A stretch of DNA of 64,000 bases from Limnephilus marmoratus (Eukaryota; Arthropoda; Insecta; Trichoptera; Limnephilidae). Both the position numbers and the translations under genes were made by a program. Positions 22,991-35,061 of the stretch are shown piece after piece; within the stretch, counting starts at the first letter, position 1, and every line of letters starts with the position of its first letter. The stretch covers positions 10,311,721-10,375,720 of the forward strand of contig OU862928.1 of the NCBI GenBank assembly GCA_917880885.1. The letters run 5' to 3'. The notes under the pieces are model-generated. The model had not been told where the DNA came from. It saw only the letters and a list, made by a program, of their open reading frames with translations, and searched no databases.

Positions 22991-22998
22991 CTCTAATA

Positions 22999-24190
22999 GC
23001 CCATTCACACCATTCATTTATCGTTCATTTCGTGATTTCATTCCGCCTCTTTCCCTCGAAATGAACCGTGTGAACACGAAAGTGAATAGAGACAGTTCCG
23101 AATGAAGCATTCCAACAATGTTGGAATGCTTCCTTCGGCACTGTTCACTCGCAACCGGAATTTAACATCACGTGACGCGAATGATGTGTGTGAACACTCA
23201 AGTGAACAGTCTTTCACTCGCAAATTAGTCAGCCGAAATGTTCTGGCGTGAGGACGAGTAGCCGGAGCGGCTTAAACGTCAAAATGCTCCGTTTAGTTCG
23301 CTTTTCGAAATAACTCCTACACGTCTCATAGAAATCGTTGTTTCTCCCTTACTATCATAGTGAAAAATATGATCTAAACGGTATTGGAAAGAGAAAATAA
23401 TGCTCTATATATTCAATATAACGATTAACCACAAACGAATACGAATGTACACTTCTATGGAACCAAAGTTTCTGATCGAATTTGAAAAAAAAATTATGAA
23501 ACATTGTGAATTTTTTATGAATTATTTTTATATGAAACGATATAAAAGTGAGGTGACAGAAACGTTTATAATTTATTTGTCTAACAAAATAAGTGTGTGT
23601 TTTTATATATCTTTTGTTAACCAGTAATTTTAGTTAGAATAAAAAGCAAGGAGAGCCATTGTTTAAACTTTTAAAAGTTTATATTAAAAATTACTCTATT
23701 TAAAAAATTACGTGGTGATTTCTAATAATAAATTTTGGAAGCATATTTCATCACCTTTCCAAAACAGTTTTTAGTTTTTGGATACGTTAATAAATATTCC
23801 ATTTATATGGATTTTATTGCAAGCCGAGGCCTATTTTGGAATAAAAATATTTTCATGGTGCAAAAATAGTGGTAGATATCAGTTTTCAGGTTATTATTTA
23901 ACCATATGTTCATTTTATGGTGCTGAAATTTATTTACTGATTACAAGAATCGCCAATTTCTCGTAATTTAGTTCGACGTTATCGGAAATGTCAATTGAAA
24001 TCGTAAATATTCCCGAACATAGCCGTCAGCGCCGGACGAATTCCAATGCGGCCGCGACTACTCTCGACGACTTCGCAGCGAGAATGTCGAGTGAACTCTT
24101 CCTTCGAAGGAACCGTGTGAACACTCGGTGAAACGAGAATGGAACATTTCATCGAGTAAACCTTCATCCGAGTGAACCTTGTGACTTCAG
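22999..24190. other. probable DNA-element sequence rich in GTGTGAACAC motifs
   Basis: GTGTGAACAC recurs in AACCGTGTGAACACGAAAG (23068), TGTGTGAACACTCAAG (23189) and AACCGTGTGAACACTCGG (24111), clustered at the two ends of this stretch. A palindrome GCATTCCAACA-A-TGTTGGAATGC lies at 23107-23129. This resembles subterminal repeats of a non-autonomous DNA transposon, but I could not define ends. The middle (23400-23960) is AT-rich without a gene. Confidence 0.35.
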
Positions 24191-24220
24191 CTTAAGTGAT
24201 TCGATACGTTTAGTGACTTA

Positions 24221-25133
24221 GCAGGGGTGACCGTGTTACCGTGTTCATTGGGTGAGGTTTGTGTGGGTCTAGGTGGCGAATACGTTTGCCCACCTACGGC
24301 GTAGCGGACCGGGTCGGGAGACACTTGGGAGAACTTTTCTAATCCTCTCCAGCAGGACCTCTCTTGACCCCTTGCCTTGTACCGCATTGGGAGGGATGGA
24401 TTCATTCGTCTTTCACTCCTGGATTAATTTACGATTTTTTTCTTTTCACCTCTCACACTTTTTTCCTTCCCAGAACTTCCTCTCCTCCCTTTTCCTAAAA
24501 ACACCAATGCACACATAAATGCACACAGCATCCCCAAAGATGACATAGGCCATGAGGGTTTTTTCCTCGGGCTTCCTGAAAAAATAAATATGTGAGTGCA
24601 AAATGCTATAATTTTAGTACAAGTATGTGTTATGTTTGTACAGTATCGTATTGTTACATTTTTTAATAAAATCGAATGCAGTCTCCGCAAACGGGTTTCT
24701 TACAATTATCCCACGTGTCATTTATTTGGTTTTTATTGTATTTTTTATTAATTTTGCACTGTCGTTTCTTTTCTTTTTGTTTACATTAGCTCCACAAAAA
24801 AGCACTAAAGAAAATAATTCCCCTCAGGGCATTTGTCATCTTTTGGGATGCTGTGTGGAGGGTACCTATGGGAAAGAAAAAAGAATAGGTTCTGGGAAGG
24901 AAATGAGATATGAAGGATGGGTAGGAAATTGGGGTTCAGTGTGTTCAAGAGTGGCGGATGAATCTGTCTCCACCACTGCGGTGCACGGAAATGTTCTGAG
25001 AGTCCTGCTGGCGAGTTCAAAAGATCACCCTCAACCGTTCTCTGCCGATCTGGCCTGCCACGCAGTTATTTGGCAGATGCATCCACCGCCAAGATCCGGA
25101 CAAACCTAACCCCATGAACCTGGGCACCCCTGC
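24221..25133. repeat. head-to-head pair of SINE-like units with LINE-type 3' tails
   Basis: A unit starting TTAGCAGGGGTG at 24219 runs forward to the tail stem-loop near 24560. A second, diverged unit runs in reverse from CACCCCTGCTAA at about 25123 back to 24822. Each ends in the same tail (CACACAGCATCCC, GATGACA, then a GGCC(A/C)TGAGGG stem-loop) found at the 3' end of the non-LTR fragment at 38.9 kb. The central 250 bp is AT-rich. Confidence 0.55.
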
Positions 25134-25501
25134 TAAATCACAATATATAGCAAACCTCTTGGGGTGACCTATGGAGACGTGTTGATTCTCCAATAAATGA
25201 TTCTGTCAGTTCTTCAGAAGCTAACGCAGCTGGATCAACTCTGGTATTTGTGTACTCCGTCCTTCTCCAATAACCCATAAAATTAATTTGGGCGAGAGAT
25301 ATATTTTTTTGATATTTTTATAAATTATGTGACAATGGCCAATCAACGTACAGATCGAGTTTGAATAATAAACGATACCGAAAGAAAGATACAGACATAA
25401 TAGTTTTCAACCTTCTTTACCCAAGTAAACAAAATACCCATTCCTCCTCGTTTATGATAGTAAAACAGGTACGCGTCTTAATTATTTTTTTTAAATATTT
25501 T

Positions 25502-25636
25502 GATACAGACATAATAGTACTATCATAAACGAGGAGGTTTGGGCCATAATGCTGAGTTTGTTTACAACCTTCTTTACCCAAGTAAACAACACACCCATTC
25601 CTCCTCGTTTATGATAGTACTATTATGTCTGTATTA
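25502..25636. mobile_element. 135-bp MITE with a neighbouring partial copy
   Basis: Inverted ends ATACAGACATAATAGTACTA and complement; CGAGGAGG or CCTCCTCG completes a stem of about 35 bp. A direct partial copy (CCTTCTTTACCCAAGTAAAC through TTTATGATAGTA) lies just upstream at 25413-25462. Confidence 0.7.
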
Positions 25637-25698
25637 AAAATTTAAACCATAAACAAGAAATGTGAAAAAAATCACACCAATACAATAATTATTAAGCA

Positions 25699-26180
25699 TT
25701 ATTTCGTCACTTTACTTCGGGTTGCCGTCAAAACGAAGGCTCCAGTCTTTTTAGTGATAAGAAACACTGATTTAGACGATGTCCTCTGCCCCCCATATCT
25801 GAGATCCACTCCCGAGAATGCTAAGCTAAAGAAAAGCAGCCTTATAACTGTACGGTTGGTCGATTCCTTTGAATTGGGTATGACAAAACCCAACATCTTT
25901 GTGGCTGATTTACAGATCTTTTCAATGTGAGCATGAAATGTTAACCGAGCATAATTACCCAATTCCTAAGCCCTTTCAAGTCGACGTGTCTTTCATTTTA
26001 TAATTAAAATATACGGTTTATTGTGACTTCGTAAAGCACATAATTGAACACTTTTGGAAGTTGATATCGAGTTTATTGTCGATACTTCAGTCAATAATTG
26101 CGTTTATATCTTCCTGGAGTTTTCTACAGTCTTCTAAAGATCTTATTCTCAGGAAGAGTTTAATGTCATCTGCAAAAAGT
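25699..26180 (-). pseudogene. non-LTR reverse-transcriptase fragment
   Basis: On the minus strand the sequence around 26170-26085 encodes FADDIKLFLRI and then LEDCRKLQEDINAIID. FADD is the catalytic box of jockey-type reverse transcriptases. Further down, at 25962-25790, the C-terminal text LTFHAHIEKICKSATKMLGF is seen. The two parts are separated by stops and a small gap. It is an old, inactive fragment. Confidence 0.75.
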
Positions 26181-26219
26181 AAAAAAAAACGAACGAATTT
26201 GATTTTTTTCCCAAATATT

Positions 26220-26800
26220 GTTAAAACACGAATATTAATAAAACACGACTCGTTTAAAATAGAGCAAAACTCTCATGGAGGTTATCTAAAATAGAATTCA
26301 AAGAAACACTTTTTTCATACATACAAGGGATCGTACTCATACTACGTGACCCGTTCAGTGGGGGGTGGTCTTCAAAATACCACGCTTGGTATATATAAAT
26401 GAGCGGCGGGGGGCTTAGGTTTTTAGTCACCGGAGGGGGGGGGGGGGGTAAAAATTACAAAAAGTTGGTCATGTAGTATGGGTACGTTCACTAACGTGTA
26501 AAAAATTAAAAAAAAACGTTTTTATAATAACTTTTGGAGCATATTTTGCGGATTTTTTTCTATCGAGGGAATTTAATATAATTGTCATTTCGGCGTGGGG
26601 AATGTATAGATACTTTCTCCAAGAATAACATAAATTTATTTAAGAGGTTTAAAACTTAAGGTGTTTAAGGAAAATGTGTAATAAAATCAGTAGAAAAATC
26701 GGCTTCCAAGAAACTGGGCGCCCTGTATAGGGATATCGACCACCTGCTAAACGTACATAAATCTCAAGTTTGTCCAGTAGTTGAATTTGGAAATTTTAGG
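26220..26800 (+). mobile_element. diverged copy of the TTAA MITE, split by another MITE, next to RT debris
   Basis: Segments 26225-26325 and 26500-26690 match the interior of the TTAA-flanked MITE at 45056-45482 (AACACGACTCGTTTAAAATA; TTTTTTTCTATCGAGGGAAT). A 156-bp inverted-repeat element (26332-26487) interrupts it. From 26705 the frame SKKLGALYRD is a reverse-transcriptase fragment related to the one at 45010-45055. Confidence 0.65.
26332..26487. mobile_element. 156-bp MITE with G tract
   Basis: Terminal repeats CGTACTCATACTACGTGACC and, complemented from the right, CGTACCCATACTACATGACC, with a long poly-G run near 26436-26449. Similar in design to family A but with different terminal sequence. 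Confidence 0.75.
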
Positions 26801-26989
26801 GTTAACTAATAGATGCAACTAAGAAGTATCTATGCACCGTTGATTTACTAAGAACGGGAATGTCCTTGTCTGTTTTTCAACCCTTGTATCTTCAAGGGTT
26901 AATCACTGAACTTATCAAAACACAGTAGCTGTTATCACGCTAAGTTGAGAAAAACAATATTGAATTAAAAACAAATGAAGAGAACTAAC

Positions 26990-27029
26990 CTTTCCGGAGA
27001 CGGAGATGTTGCTGACATTGGCGCTGGAG
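26990..27029 (-). CDS. host gene exon C (40 nt), proline/serine-rich
   Basis: On the minus strand the acceptor ATTTATTTCAG ends at 27030 and the donor GTTAGT starts at 26989. In the phase that follows exon B it encodes APAPMSATSPSPE plus two bases. It continues the proline-rich linker of exon B at 33448-33556. A GC-rich 40-nt island in very AT-rich sequence with both splice sites is unlikely by chance, but the downstream exon is outside or unseen. Confidence 0.6.
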
Positions 27030-27118
27030 CTGAAATAAATAATACATCATTTCAGTTTAGTCTAAATTAATTGCAAGAAAATGATTTTAGCGCCGTTGAA
27101 GAGATAAATCCAAGAATA

Positions 27119-27505
27119 GAAGCGTGATAGAATCCACTCAGAGATAGAAGTGTGATAGAATCCACTCAGAGATAGAGTGTGATAGAATCCACTCGGAGAT
27201 AAATGTGATAGAATACACTCAGAGATAAAAGTGTGATAGAATCCACTCAGAGATAGAAGTGTGATAGAATCCACTCAGAGATAGAGTGTGATAGAATCCA
27301 CTCGGAGATAAATGTGATAGAATACACTCAGAGATAAAAGTGTGATAGAATCCACTCAGAGATAGAAGTGTGATAGAATCCACTCAGAGATAGAGTGTGA
27401 TAGCATCCACTCGGAGATAAATGTGATAGAATACACTCAGAGATAAAAGTGTGATAGAATCCACTCAGAGATAGAAGTGTGATAGAATCCACTCAGAGAT
27501 ATACG
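27119..27505. repeat. minisatellite with 109-bp higher-order unit
   Basis: Monomers of about 27 bp, GTGATAGAATCCACTCAGAG plus ATAGAA-like variants. Four variant monomers form a higher-order unit: the marker ACTCGGAGATAAATG recurs at exactly 109-bp spacing (from 27181, 27290 and 27399). It lies about 90 bp upstream (in transcript sense) of exon C, in the host-gene intron. Confidence 0.95.
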
Positions 27506-27509
27506 AGTA

Positions 27510-29050
27510 AGTATGATACTTATCGATTTAAAATAAAACCGAGGAAAAGTTTAAAAATTTTAATCAAAATCATACGAACACGTCCACAACACACTTTCAA
27601 CCATAGAATAAAGAAAGTAACACAAGAAATACATTCCATACAAATTTGAATGGAGACAAATGTTCCATTTAGCCCAACCCCCCAGCCAGCGTTCTGTCTC
27701 ACTTACACTGGTCTGAAATTATAGATCTCCATCTCATTTGTATTTCGAAAGCACAGTTTTGTATGAAAATTTAGGTTTATAATTGGATCGTATTTCAAAA
27801 ACACAGTTTTGTATGGAATTATAGGTTTATAATTGGATCACAAAACACATCGAATTTCATCAATAGAATTTACTAGTTTAGAATTATATTTTTCCACCGT
27901 GTGACAAGATTACAAAAAGGTAAAACTCTATATTTTAAATGTATTTTTTTATGTAATTGCTGGTACTTGCAGATTAGTTTTTATCTCACATCGCAGTCCA
28001 CAACGGAGTTCTTATTCCAACCCCATGAGGCATGGAACTGGCAGAAAAGAAATTCTCTTAGCAGATTGAATGCCGCAGAAATGAGATCGCCGAGTAAAAT
28101 CACGTTTGAACATTATTAATGCAAGGCGTACTGCATGCAATGAGAAATAATATTAAGAAATTGACTTTGAGATGCAAATTGGACATGCAAACCTGATGCA
28201 CAAAGTAATGATTGTAAAGAGAATACATGTATAACGTGAAAGTTAATGATAAAAGAATTCGGGGAAGCCCGAGGAAGACAAGTCACGGCCAAATGAATCA
28301 AATGTTAAGACGGGTCGTGTGTCAACAGATAGAACAACAGAACACAGCATGAATGTGAATGAAGCAGGGTGTATGACAGAGTTATGTGGTGGTACCACAT
28401 CTCTGCCTACACTTTCAAGGAATTGCAGTGATGGTAAGATGTGTAGTTTGTTAATTCCTTACCTAAGCCACAGGCCAGCATTGCTAAAAGCAGGAACATT
28501 GCGCACAGCGGAAACAACCGGAATGTTTTTATAATAAGCACAAATTGATAAATTTGGTAATGTTGTCCTTGTCAGTAAATATCCTTTGTGACTCGGCGAA
28601 ATAATTGCACTACCTCATTTCTATTTCAATTTATATGTGGCCACTTGCTTTGTCTTTACAGCAATTCACTATTCTTGTATGTATCTTTAGACACCACCTC
28701 TGGCTTTGCTTCTCCACTCTTGAATGTAGCTTTATATTTGTTGGATTTTCTCTTCTCTTGTGTTTGTCTTAAGATAACGCCACCTTTGCACTCTTATTGG
28801 GTGTGTTCTAATGGATTGGTGTATAATGCGTTGATGATGTCCAATTGACAGTTCGTAAATGAGAAATAAATAAAATATATCAGTTTTCTTTGAAATAGTA
28901 AAAATAAAACACAGTCACTCCTGGGAATTTTCAATTAACTGATTGAATGTATAGTGCAACGACGAAGTTAACCCTTTGAAGACTGTAAGCGAATAAATAC
29001 CTCCCACTCCCAGAAAATCAGGATCACCATAAGAATATTTACTGCAAAAC
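27510..29050. other. intronic AT-rich sequence
   Basis: No exon was found. A short duplicated motif (CACAGTTTTGTATG at about 27750 and 27800) and possible retroelement debris (RGSPRKTSHGQMNQ frame near 28260) are all I can see. Confidence 0.4.
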
Positions 29051-29056
29051 ATTATA

Positions 29057-29417
29057 CAAGGTGTTAAGGGACGTACTTGACTTACTTTAACCAGTGATTC
29101 CTGACATTATTTGGAGTAAAAAATGTAATGAAATTTTGGTCTCCGGTGACTTTTTCGATGATTTTTTTTTTCTTCAAAATCAAACAAAAAAAATTCTCTT
29201 CCACATGTCGTCACTGGTCATTCAGCCAAGTAATCAACCAACCCCTAATCCAGCCTCAAACTATCCAACACCTGCCATTTTTTTATGTTTTTGTAGAAAA
29301 AAAAAAAAAAAATAAACATCAAAAATGTCACCGGAGACCAAAAATTTTATTTACATTTTTTACTCCAAATATTGTCAGGAATCACTGGTTAAAGTAAGTA
29401 CGTCCCTTAACACCCTG
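29057..29417. mobile_element. palindromic TA-flanked MITE (family B, copy 2)
   Basis: Left end CAAGGTGTTAAGGGACGTAC, right end complementary and terminating CACCCTG. Arms are over 100 bp and include AACCAGTGATTCCTGACATT. TA lies on both sides. Its 361 bp are longer than copy 1 (289 bp) but its arms match better, so it may be the younger copy. Confidence 0.85.
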
Positions 29418-29600
29418 TATTACCTACCACATACCATGGTGTAAAATTTTTAATTTAAATTCCTACTTTTACATAGATGGCCAAGTACAGATAACTGGTC
29501 TGTCAAACAAACCACACGTGCCGCTGGCTTCACCGATCTTGTCATTAATTCGGTGCTTCTTTGCTAGTACCTGCGAGTGCGAGCAAGCACGCACTACTGA

Positions 29601-29672
29601 GGCCGGCGTAGTCCAGCGGTAAGGCTCTTGACTAGTAAACCGAAGGTCGCGGGATCAAATCCAAATAATGTT
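29601..29672 (+). repeat. tRNA-derived SINE head
   Basis: An A-box-like segment TAGTCCAGCGGTAAGG and a B-box-like segment GGTCGCGGGATCAAATCC are about 35 bp apart with an anticodon-arm-like stretch between (loop CTAGTAA). Acceptor-stem pairing is missing, so this is the pol III promoter head of a SINE, not a working tRNA. Its body continues to about 29800. Confidence 0.65.
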
Positions 29673-29809
29673 AAATTTTAACTTTGTTCTGGGGTCCTTT
29701 CCGTTGATTGTGCGATACAAATGCATGTATACGCATTGAGGTACTTTCGCTTCAAATGCGTTTTCAAATTCGCAGTCGAACTTTTGAAGCTGTAAACTTC
29801 CCCATAACT

Positions 29810-30609
29810 GTTGCATTTTGCTTTTTTTTTCAATGTCCAGTTTTTGAAAATAGTTCCATTAAGTACTGGAATTCGATCTAGACATTTTTATAAGTTTTTA
29901 CACTATATTTACACTTTTATTAGTTTTATTAATTCGCACCTTTAAAAGTTTTTTTATCACTATACTAGTATTTACACTTTTATTTAGACTTATTACAATC
30001 CACACTAATTATATTTACATAATAAAAAAGAAACGTTACATTAAATTTACAAAAAACACCAAAATAACATATTAACGTTAATTTTTAGAAGAAAGTACGG
30101 TAAATTTTCGATCGCACTGACGGGTATGGCGGCGCAAATTCGGGACGCGAAGTAAAATTTCACTTGAAATCGCAATTGAAATTTAAATGCATTATTTTCC
30201 GCCACCTCAAATGCAAAAAATTTCCTTGTATAGTAATTAAGGTAAATCTAAAGGTTTTTTCTAAAAATTATTCGTAATAAGCGTTGACAGTGCGATCGAA
30301 AATTATACACAAGTACAACGACGAACTAAAAATAACTGAATTATTTTACTTTAAATTCAAAAAATGGTCGCTCGCTTCCCAGAAACGGAACCCACTCCCG
30401 CTTACTCGAAAATGTTCGAATCAAAATCTCGTATGCTCGGCCGGCCGGTAAACGCAACTATGCGAAACGTGGCGAAACTGCTCTGCACTCAGATACTCAC
30501 ATCACACCCAACACAGTAATAACGCATTTACAAAATAACTACTTGTTATTTTATCGAAACTAGTTATTTCCGTTACATACCGCGTACCTAATTATTGTAA
30601 CTAGTGACG
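29810..30609. other. non-coding, moderately GC-rich patches
   Basis: No gene recognised. Complementary GATCGAAAATTT-type motifs near 30105 and 30295 hint at element sequence, but no ends were defined. Confidence 0.35.
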
Positions 30610-30613
30610 TTAA

Positions 30614-31039
30614 GGGCCCGCAACTCGGATTTGTACCGATTTATTACATATTTCCCTTAAACACGGTAAGTTTTAAAGCTCTTAAAAAATATATGTTATT
30701 CTTGAAGATAATATCTAGACTTTGCCCGCGCCGAAACGTTAATTATATAAAATTCCCTCGATAGAAAAAAATCGCGAAGTATGCTCCAAAAATTATTAAT
30801 AAAATGTTTGTTTCAGTTATTTTACAAGTTATATGTATGAAAAAATTCACAGTGTTTCTTTAAATGCTGTTTAAGATAATGCCCGCGAGCTTTTTGCTCT
30901 ATTTTAAACGAGTCGTGTTTTATTAAACATTTTCGTAATTTTTGCGTCGATTTTGTCGCTGCAAATGTTAGCGCTCTCCTCTTACATTCGTAATTTCGTA
31001 TCTCTCCATCTTCTTCTTTTCGGGCCCGGTTGCAGAGCC
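30614..31039 (-). mobile_element. TTAA-flanked MITE, 426 bp (copy 2)
   Basis: TTAA at 30610-30613 and 31040-31043. Ends GGGCCCGCAACTCGG and CCGGTTGCAGAGCC form 14-15-bp imperfect inverted repeats. It is the reverse complement of the copy at 45056-45482 over its whole length. The exact TTAA duplication suggests a piggyBac-superfamily relative, though the tips differ from the CCCTAGAA type at 14815. Confidence 0.9.
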
Positions 31040-31043
31040 TTAA

Positions 31044-31329
31044 ATAACGCTCACGCCTATTAAGTATCTTTCCGGATATGGAGAGATTACATATGGCGTC
31101 ATAGCCTGTCACAGTTAGTTTAACTCGGTGACTAGCTGTCAGCTGTCACTGGATCGCAGTGGTTAGTGGATCCGAGGAACTAGCTATTTTTGGAACCAGG
31201 ACTTATAAAATGGTTACCTACACTCAAACTGGGCGAAGCCAACCTGCAGGGCCTAGCTAGCAGCAGGCTCTAACAACCCGCTCCGCAGGTTTTTGCTGCT
31301 AGTTTCTATAATTTCATAATTTAATCATT
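31044..31329. other. flank of the TTAA MITE, no gene seen
   Basis: Contains small complementary segments (AGCTGTCAGCTGTCA; GCTAGCAGCAGGC and TGCTGCTAG) but no coding sequence. Confidence 0.35.
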
Positions 31330-31500
31330 TACAATAACATAAGGAAGATACTTTCAGTATTGCCCTTTTTTGCCACCTTGCTTGAAATGGCTGAAGTAGT
31401 GTTTGGTGACCAGATCTGAAAAGCAAGGTATTTCCTCTCCTTCCCCTCTCCCATCTCCTTCCCTCCTCACTACCTTTAGCCTTACAACATACCCCAATCG
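31330..31500 (+). repeat. interspersed repeat (family C)
   Basis: Shares GAAATGGCTGAAGTAGTGTT, TGGTGACCAGATCTGAA and the following pyrimidine-rich stretch with 12520-12680. Confidence 0.6.
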
Positions 31501-33447
31501 GGCATGCCGTAGTCTCACTGGTTTCTGTTTGTTGGGAGCATTTGGTGCGGTATTCACATAAAAAAGTCATTTTTCACTGTGATGAGTGGTTGTTTAAAAA
31601 GTTTTAATACATTTTTCTAATAGGTATCTAATAATATCTATTATACTTAATTCATCTTAAAAATTGGTAAAAATTGTGTTAGATGTCTCAGGTAGATTAA
31701 GGGTTAAGAAAACAAATTAATTATTTTTGGTGAATAACTTTACATGTTTATAAATATTATTGCTTATTCAATCGCTGAGGAATTTTTTGAGAAATATTAA
31801 CCTTGAAACTAGCTTGGCCGGGTCAAAGCAGATAAACTGGTATAATTAAGCACTTGCATACAAACAACTCATTATTATTCCAATACAAGACTGCGGAAAA
31901 CGTCTCAGAAATTATAATATTATATCCAGTTATTTGATATGGGGCTCACTAGATAGGCATCTGCAGCACTCAAAATGACCATCCCTGGACAAATTTGGAA
32001 ACGTAAAGCCCGGTCTCCTATGACCGCAGACACAGACCTTTCTTTTGTTCCTACAAAAGGCTCAAACATTAATACTAAATTTTAAAATTTATCACTCATT
32101 TTTGACGACAGATGTAATGTTCATTAAAGTGTGTCATTTAAAAAAAATATATTTTTTTAATTTTAAGAGCGCTAAAAGGGTGCCAAATGGGTTCAAAACG
32201 ACGTGTTTAAAATTTTCAAATTTCTGATACGATCTTATTTTTTCGTATTTACTTCAAAGTTTTGAAAATTTTCATATTAAGACGGTATAACCAGAGAAAA
32301 CGGGAAATATATCATTTTTAAATCAAATTTTAGACGTATTGACTCTTTTCCACAAAAAAATATAGATTGATTTCAAAATATGTTCTTTTATCTCGTAAAC
32401 ACATGTTTTAAATTTTGAGACAAAATGTTTATTTTTAGTATAATAAGGTTATACCATAGGTGGTTGGCAGATTTGTTAAATTTTCAAACGAAAGATCTTC
32501 TTTTACAAGATATATTTCATACCATGTAATCATACATTATTGTAAATCAATGCGTTATCTAGTAAACTTTTGTTTCAAAATTTTAATTTTTAATTATGAA
32601 TACTTATTTTACTTATTTATTACATGTTACATAATTAATACATATTTGGGAAGATACGAGTACATTAGGTCACCATACTAGGCAGCTGCCTGTTTTATGG
32701 TGACCAACGGAGGATGGTTATTTTGAAATGACGTTTAGTAAGTGTAAACATATTTAAGTAAAATTATTTAAAAAAAATTGTAAATTAATATCATTCATTT
32801 CTTATGACAAAAATTTTATTTTTGGTAAAAAGCAAAGTTTCTTTAAGTACGAAATAAATTTAACATAAGTAAATAAAAATAGAGTATGTGAGTGTGATAA
32901 ATAGGCGAGAACTAGTTAAGTACTTATACTGGAGCGAACTGAAAGCAATAAATATTTTAAAACAAAAACAATTATGACAATATTATGATAAAAACCGAAC
33001 TCGAGAATTTGCAGTTTATTTTTTCCAAGTTTTATGAGTATTGATATATATATATATATAAAACATTGATGTAAATCTAAAGCATTTGTATCGTTACAAA
33101 ATATCTGATGCAATTAACGACTCGAGGCAGAATAACTTGACGCCAGTCTCCGGCTGGTCGCGGGACACTGGCGTCGCCGACGAATTTTCAGAATGTCGGT
33201 ACGAACTTGATGGCTTGTGTACAAAACTGTGTACGAACCACAGAAGTCAGTAGTCACTAAGATACTTGAATTATCGAGTATCGCCTAAGCTTAAATAAAC
33301 TATGTTTTAATAGCTACAATTATGAGCGCGTGATTTCATACTAATAATAATTCGTAGCCTACTTCCCTTGTTCCTATCACTGTATCTACATGCCAACATT
33401 ATAATTGTACGGAAAATAGGTTATTAAATCAATAAGATGATAGTTAC
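31501..33447. other. intronic AT-rich sequence
   Basis: No exon or element with definable ends. A small stem (CGCCAGTCTCCGGCTGG with GACACTGGCG, 33141-33174) is present. Confidence 0.4.
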
Positions 33448-33556
33448 CGTCCAGTCCGGGGGGTGGTGGTGGGAAGGGTGGCAGCGCTGGACGAGAATCC
33501 AGTCTGCCAGATCCCTCCCCCCCTGGAGAGTCATCCTCCCCTTCCTCAGTATCATC
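33448..33556 (-). CDS. host gene exon B (109 nt), acidic then proline-rich
   Basis: On the minus strand the acceptor GTTGATTGCAG ends at 33557 and the donor GTAACT starts at 33447. The exon encodes DDTEEGEDDSPGGEGSGRLD, then SRPALPPFPPPPPGLD and one base (phase 0 in, phase 1 out). The Ser-Gly within acidic residues (EGSGR) is the type of site that carries glycosaminoglycan chains on proteoglycans. The proline run suggests an extended linker. It joins in phase to exon A (39647-39688) and exon C (26990-27029). I do not recognise the gene; a perlecan- or collagen-XVIII-like matrix protein is only a guess. Confidence 0.7.
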
Positions 33557-33559
33557 CTG

Positions 33560-34956
33560 CAATCAACAACGGCGTGAGTTGGTTGTATTGGAAGATGCAT
33601 GTAAAGAGAATAACATGACGTGGCTAGTTATGTTTAACTAACAGCGTGTTCTAGATTGCTTGGGAAGGTCTAATGAAAGTTATCCATTGGTTTTCTTTGG
33701 CTAACCAGATTACATAACAACAATAAAAATACATTTTGAAAACATTAAAATCAAAAATAATTCAAGGAAATTGTCAAAACTCTTAAATTTTTTATTCAAA
33801 ATTTGAAATATTTTAGATCAATAATTTAGGGCAGTGAAATGCAATAAGACAATAATATGATGAAATAACTACATATAGTCAAGTACCTACATATCATTAA
33901 CGAGTAGGTAGATACAAAAATTCTAGAAATTTTGCTTTTGACGAGTTGAGTTGCTTTTGAAGAGTTGAGTAAAAAAACAATGTAACGATTTTGATTTTAC
34001 ATTATTTATTAATATTACATCTCTTCGGTTAGGTGAAAGCATGTTTTTATATTTGGTATATTATTTGGAAAAGTTTAGAAACCTCAAATCATTAAGAGAC
34101 AATATATAAAAAAAATACACAGTTCATAATATTATATAAATTATTTGTGGAATGTTTGAAGCCAAATTTCACTTAGAATGTCGACAGACGTCTGTCAGAT
34201 ATAACAGTAGTTGAAAATGGTGTGCTTCGTCCGAGGTGACATTGAATAAATTTAATCCTAATTTCCAAGATTTTGAGGCGATGTCTGACTCCTGACATTA
34301 AAGAGTAGCCTGTCGCCTGTGTCGCCTGTGTAAGTGTAGCCTGTACATATATCTTAAGTTTAACTAATACAATAAGTTTTGAGCATGCCATCCCTTACCA
34401 AGAAGCATGCGTAAATGAAATGGTACAAAATTATTTTTATTTTGTTATTTAAGTCACCTTAAAATTCATATGAATATTAAAACATCGTAAAAGCGTACTA
34501 AAAGCAAACATTTTAAAGAGAAATAAGTACGATGAATACTCCCATTATGTTGAATAGTGTTATTTAATGTTAATAAGCATGACTTGATCTTTTTATTACT
34601 CAATACAAGTATAATAATATATTAGAAGCGAAAAGCGAGTAAACTTGGAGCTAACAAGGCGGCCGAAGATACTCGTAGGGTAGGTTTCACGTGAATTCAA
34701 AAACACCCTCGAGATGTTAGTTTGTTTTCCCGGACGGCTAAATTAATTACCTCTAATTAAAGGAGCCCTTAGGTAAAGAATAAGGATTGTATATTTGACA
34801 GGAGGATTTGCGTTTTGTTCCAAATGTTACTGCCTTAAGCCCTACGTTTTACACAAACCTTTAGCCAAATAAGTTACACGTTCTTACGACTGATTTTTTT
34901 CTTCTGAAAAATGCTTTTTGCGTATCGTATTGAGCGTCAGGAGGGAAAGATTTTTA

Positions 34957-34960
<4 letters not shown>
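33560..34960. other. intronic AT-rich sequence
   Basis: No exon or defined element seen. A short repeat GAGTTGAGTTGCTTTTGAAG is at about 33943. Confidence 0.4.

Positions 34961-34962
<2 letters not shown>

Positions 34963-35001
<39 letters not shown>
34963..35001. repeat. (TA)n microsatellite
   Basis: About 39 bp of pure TA, abutting the Penelope-like element. A second AT run lies beyond its other end (36403-36427). Confidence 0.95.
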
Positions 35002-35005
<4 letters not shown>

Positions 35006-35061
35006 GAACAATTTTCTCGGTTTACCCGCGTAACGTAGTCCTTAAAAGGACTTTTTAACTC

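Noticed and set aside
27062..27274. 70-residue minus-strand repetitive frame
   Set aside because: It translates the minisatellite and carries no independent evidence of coding.
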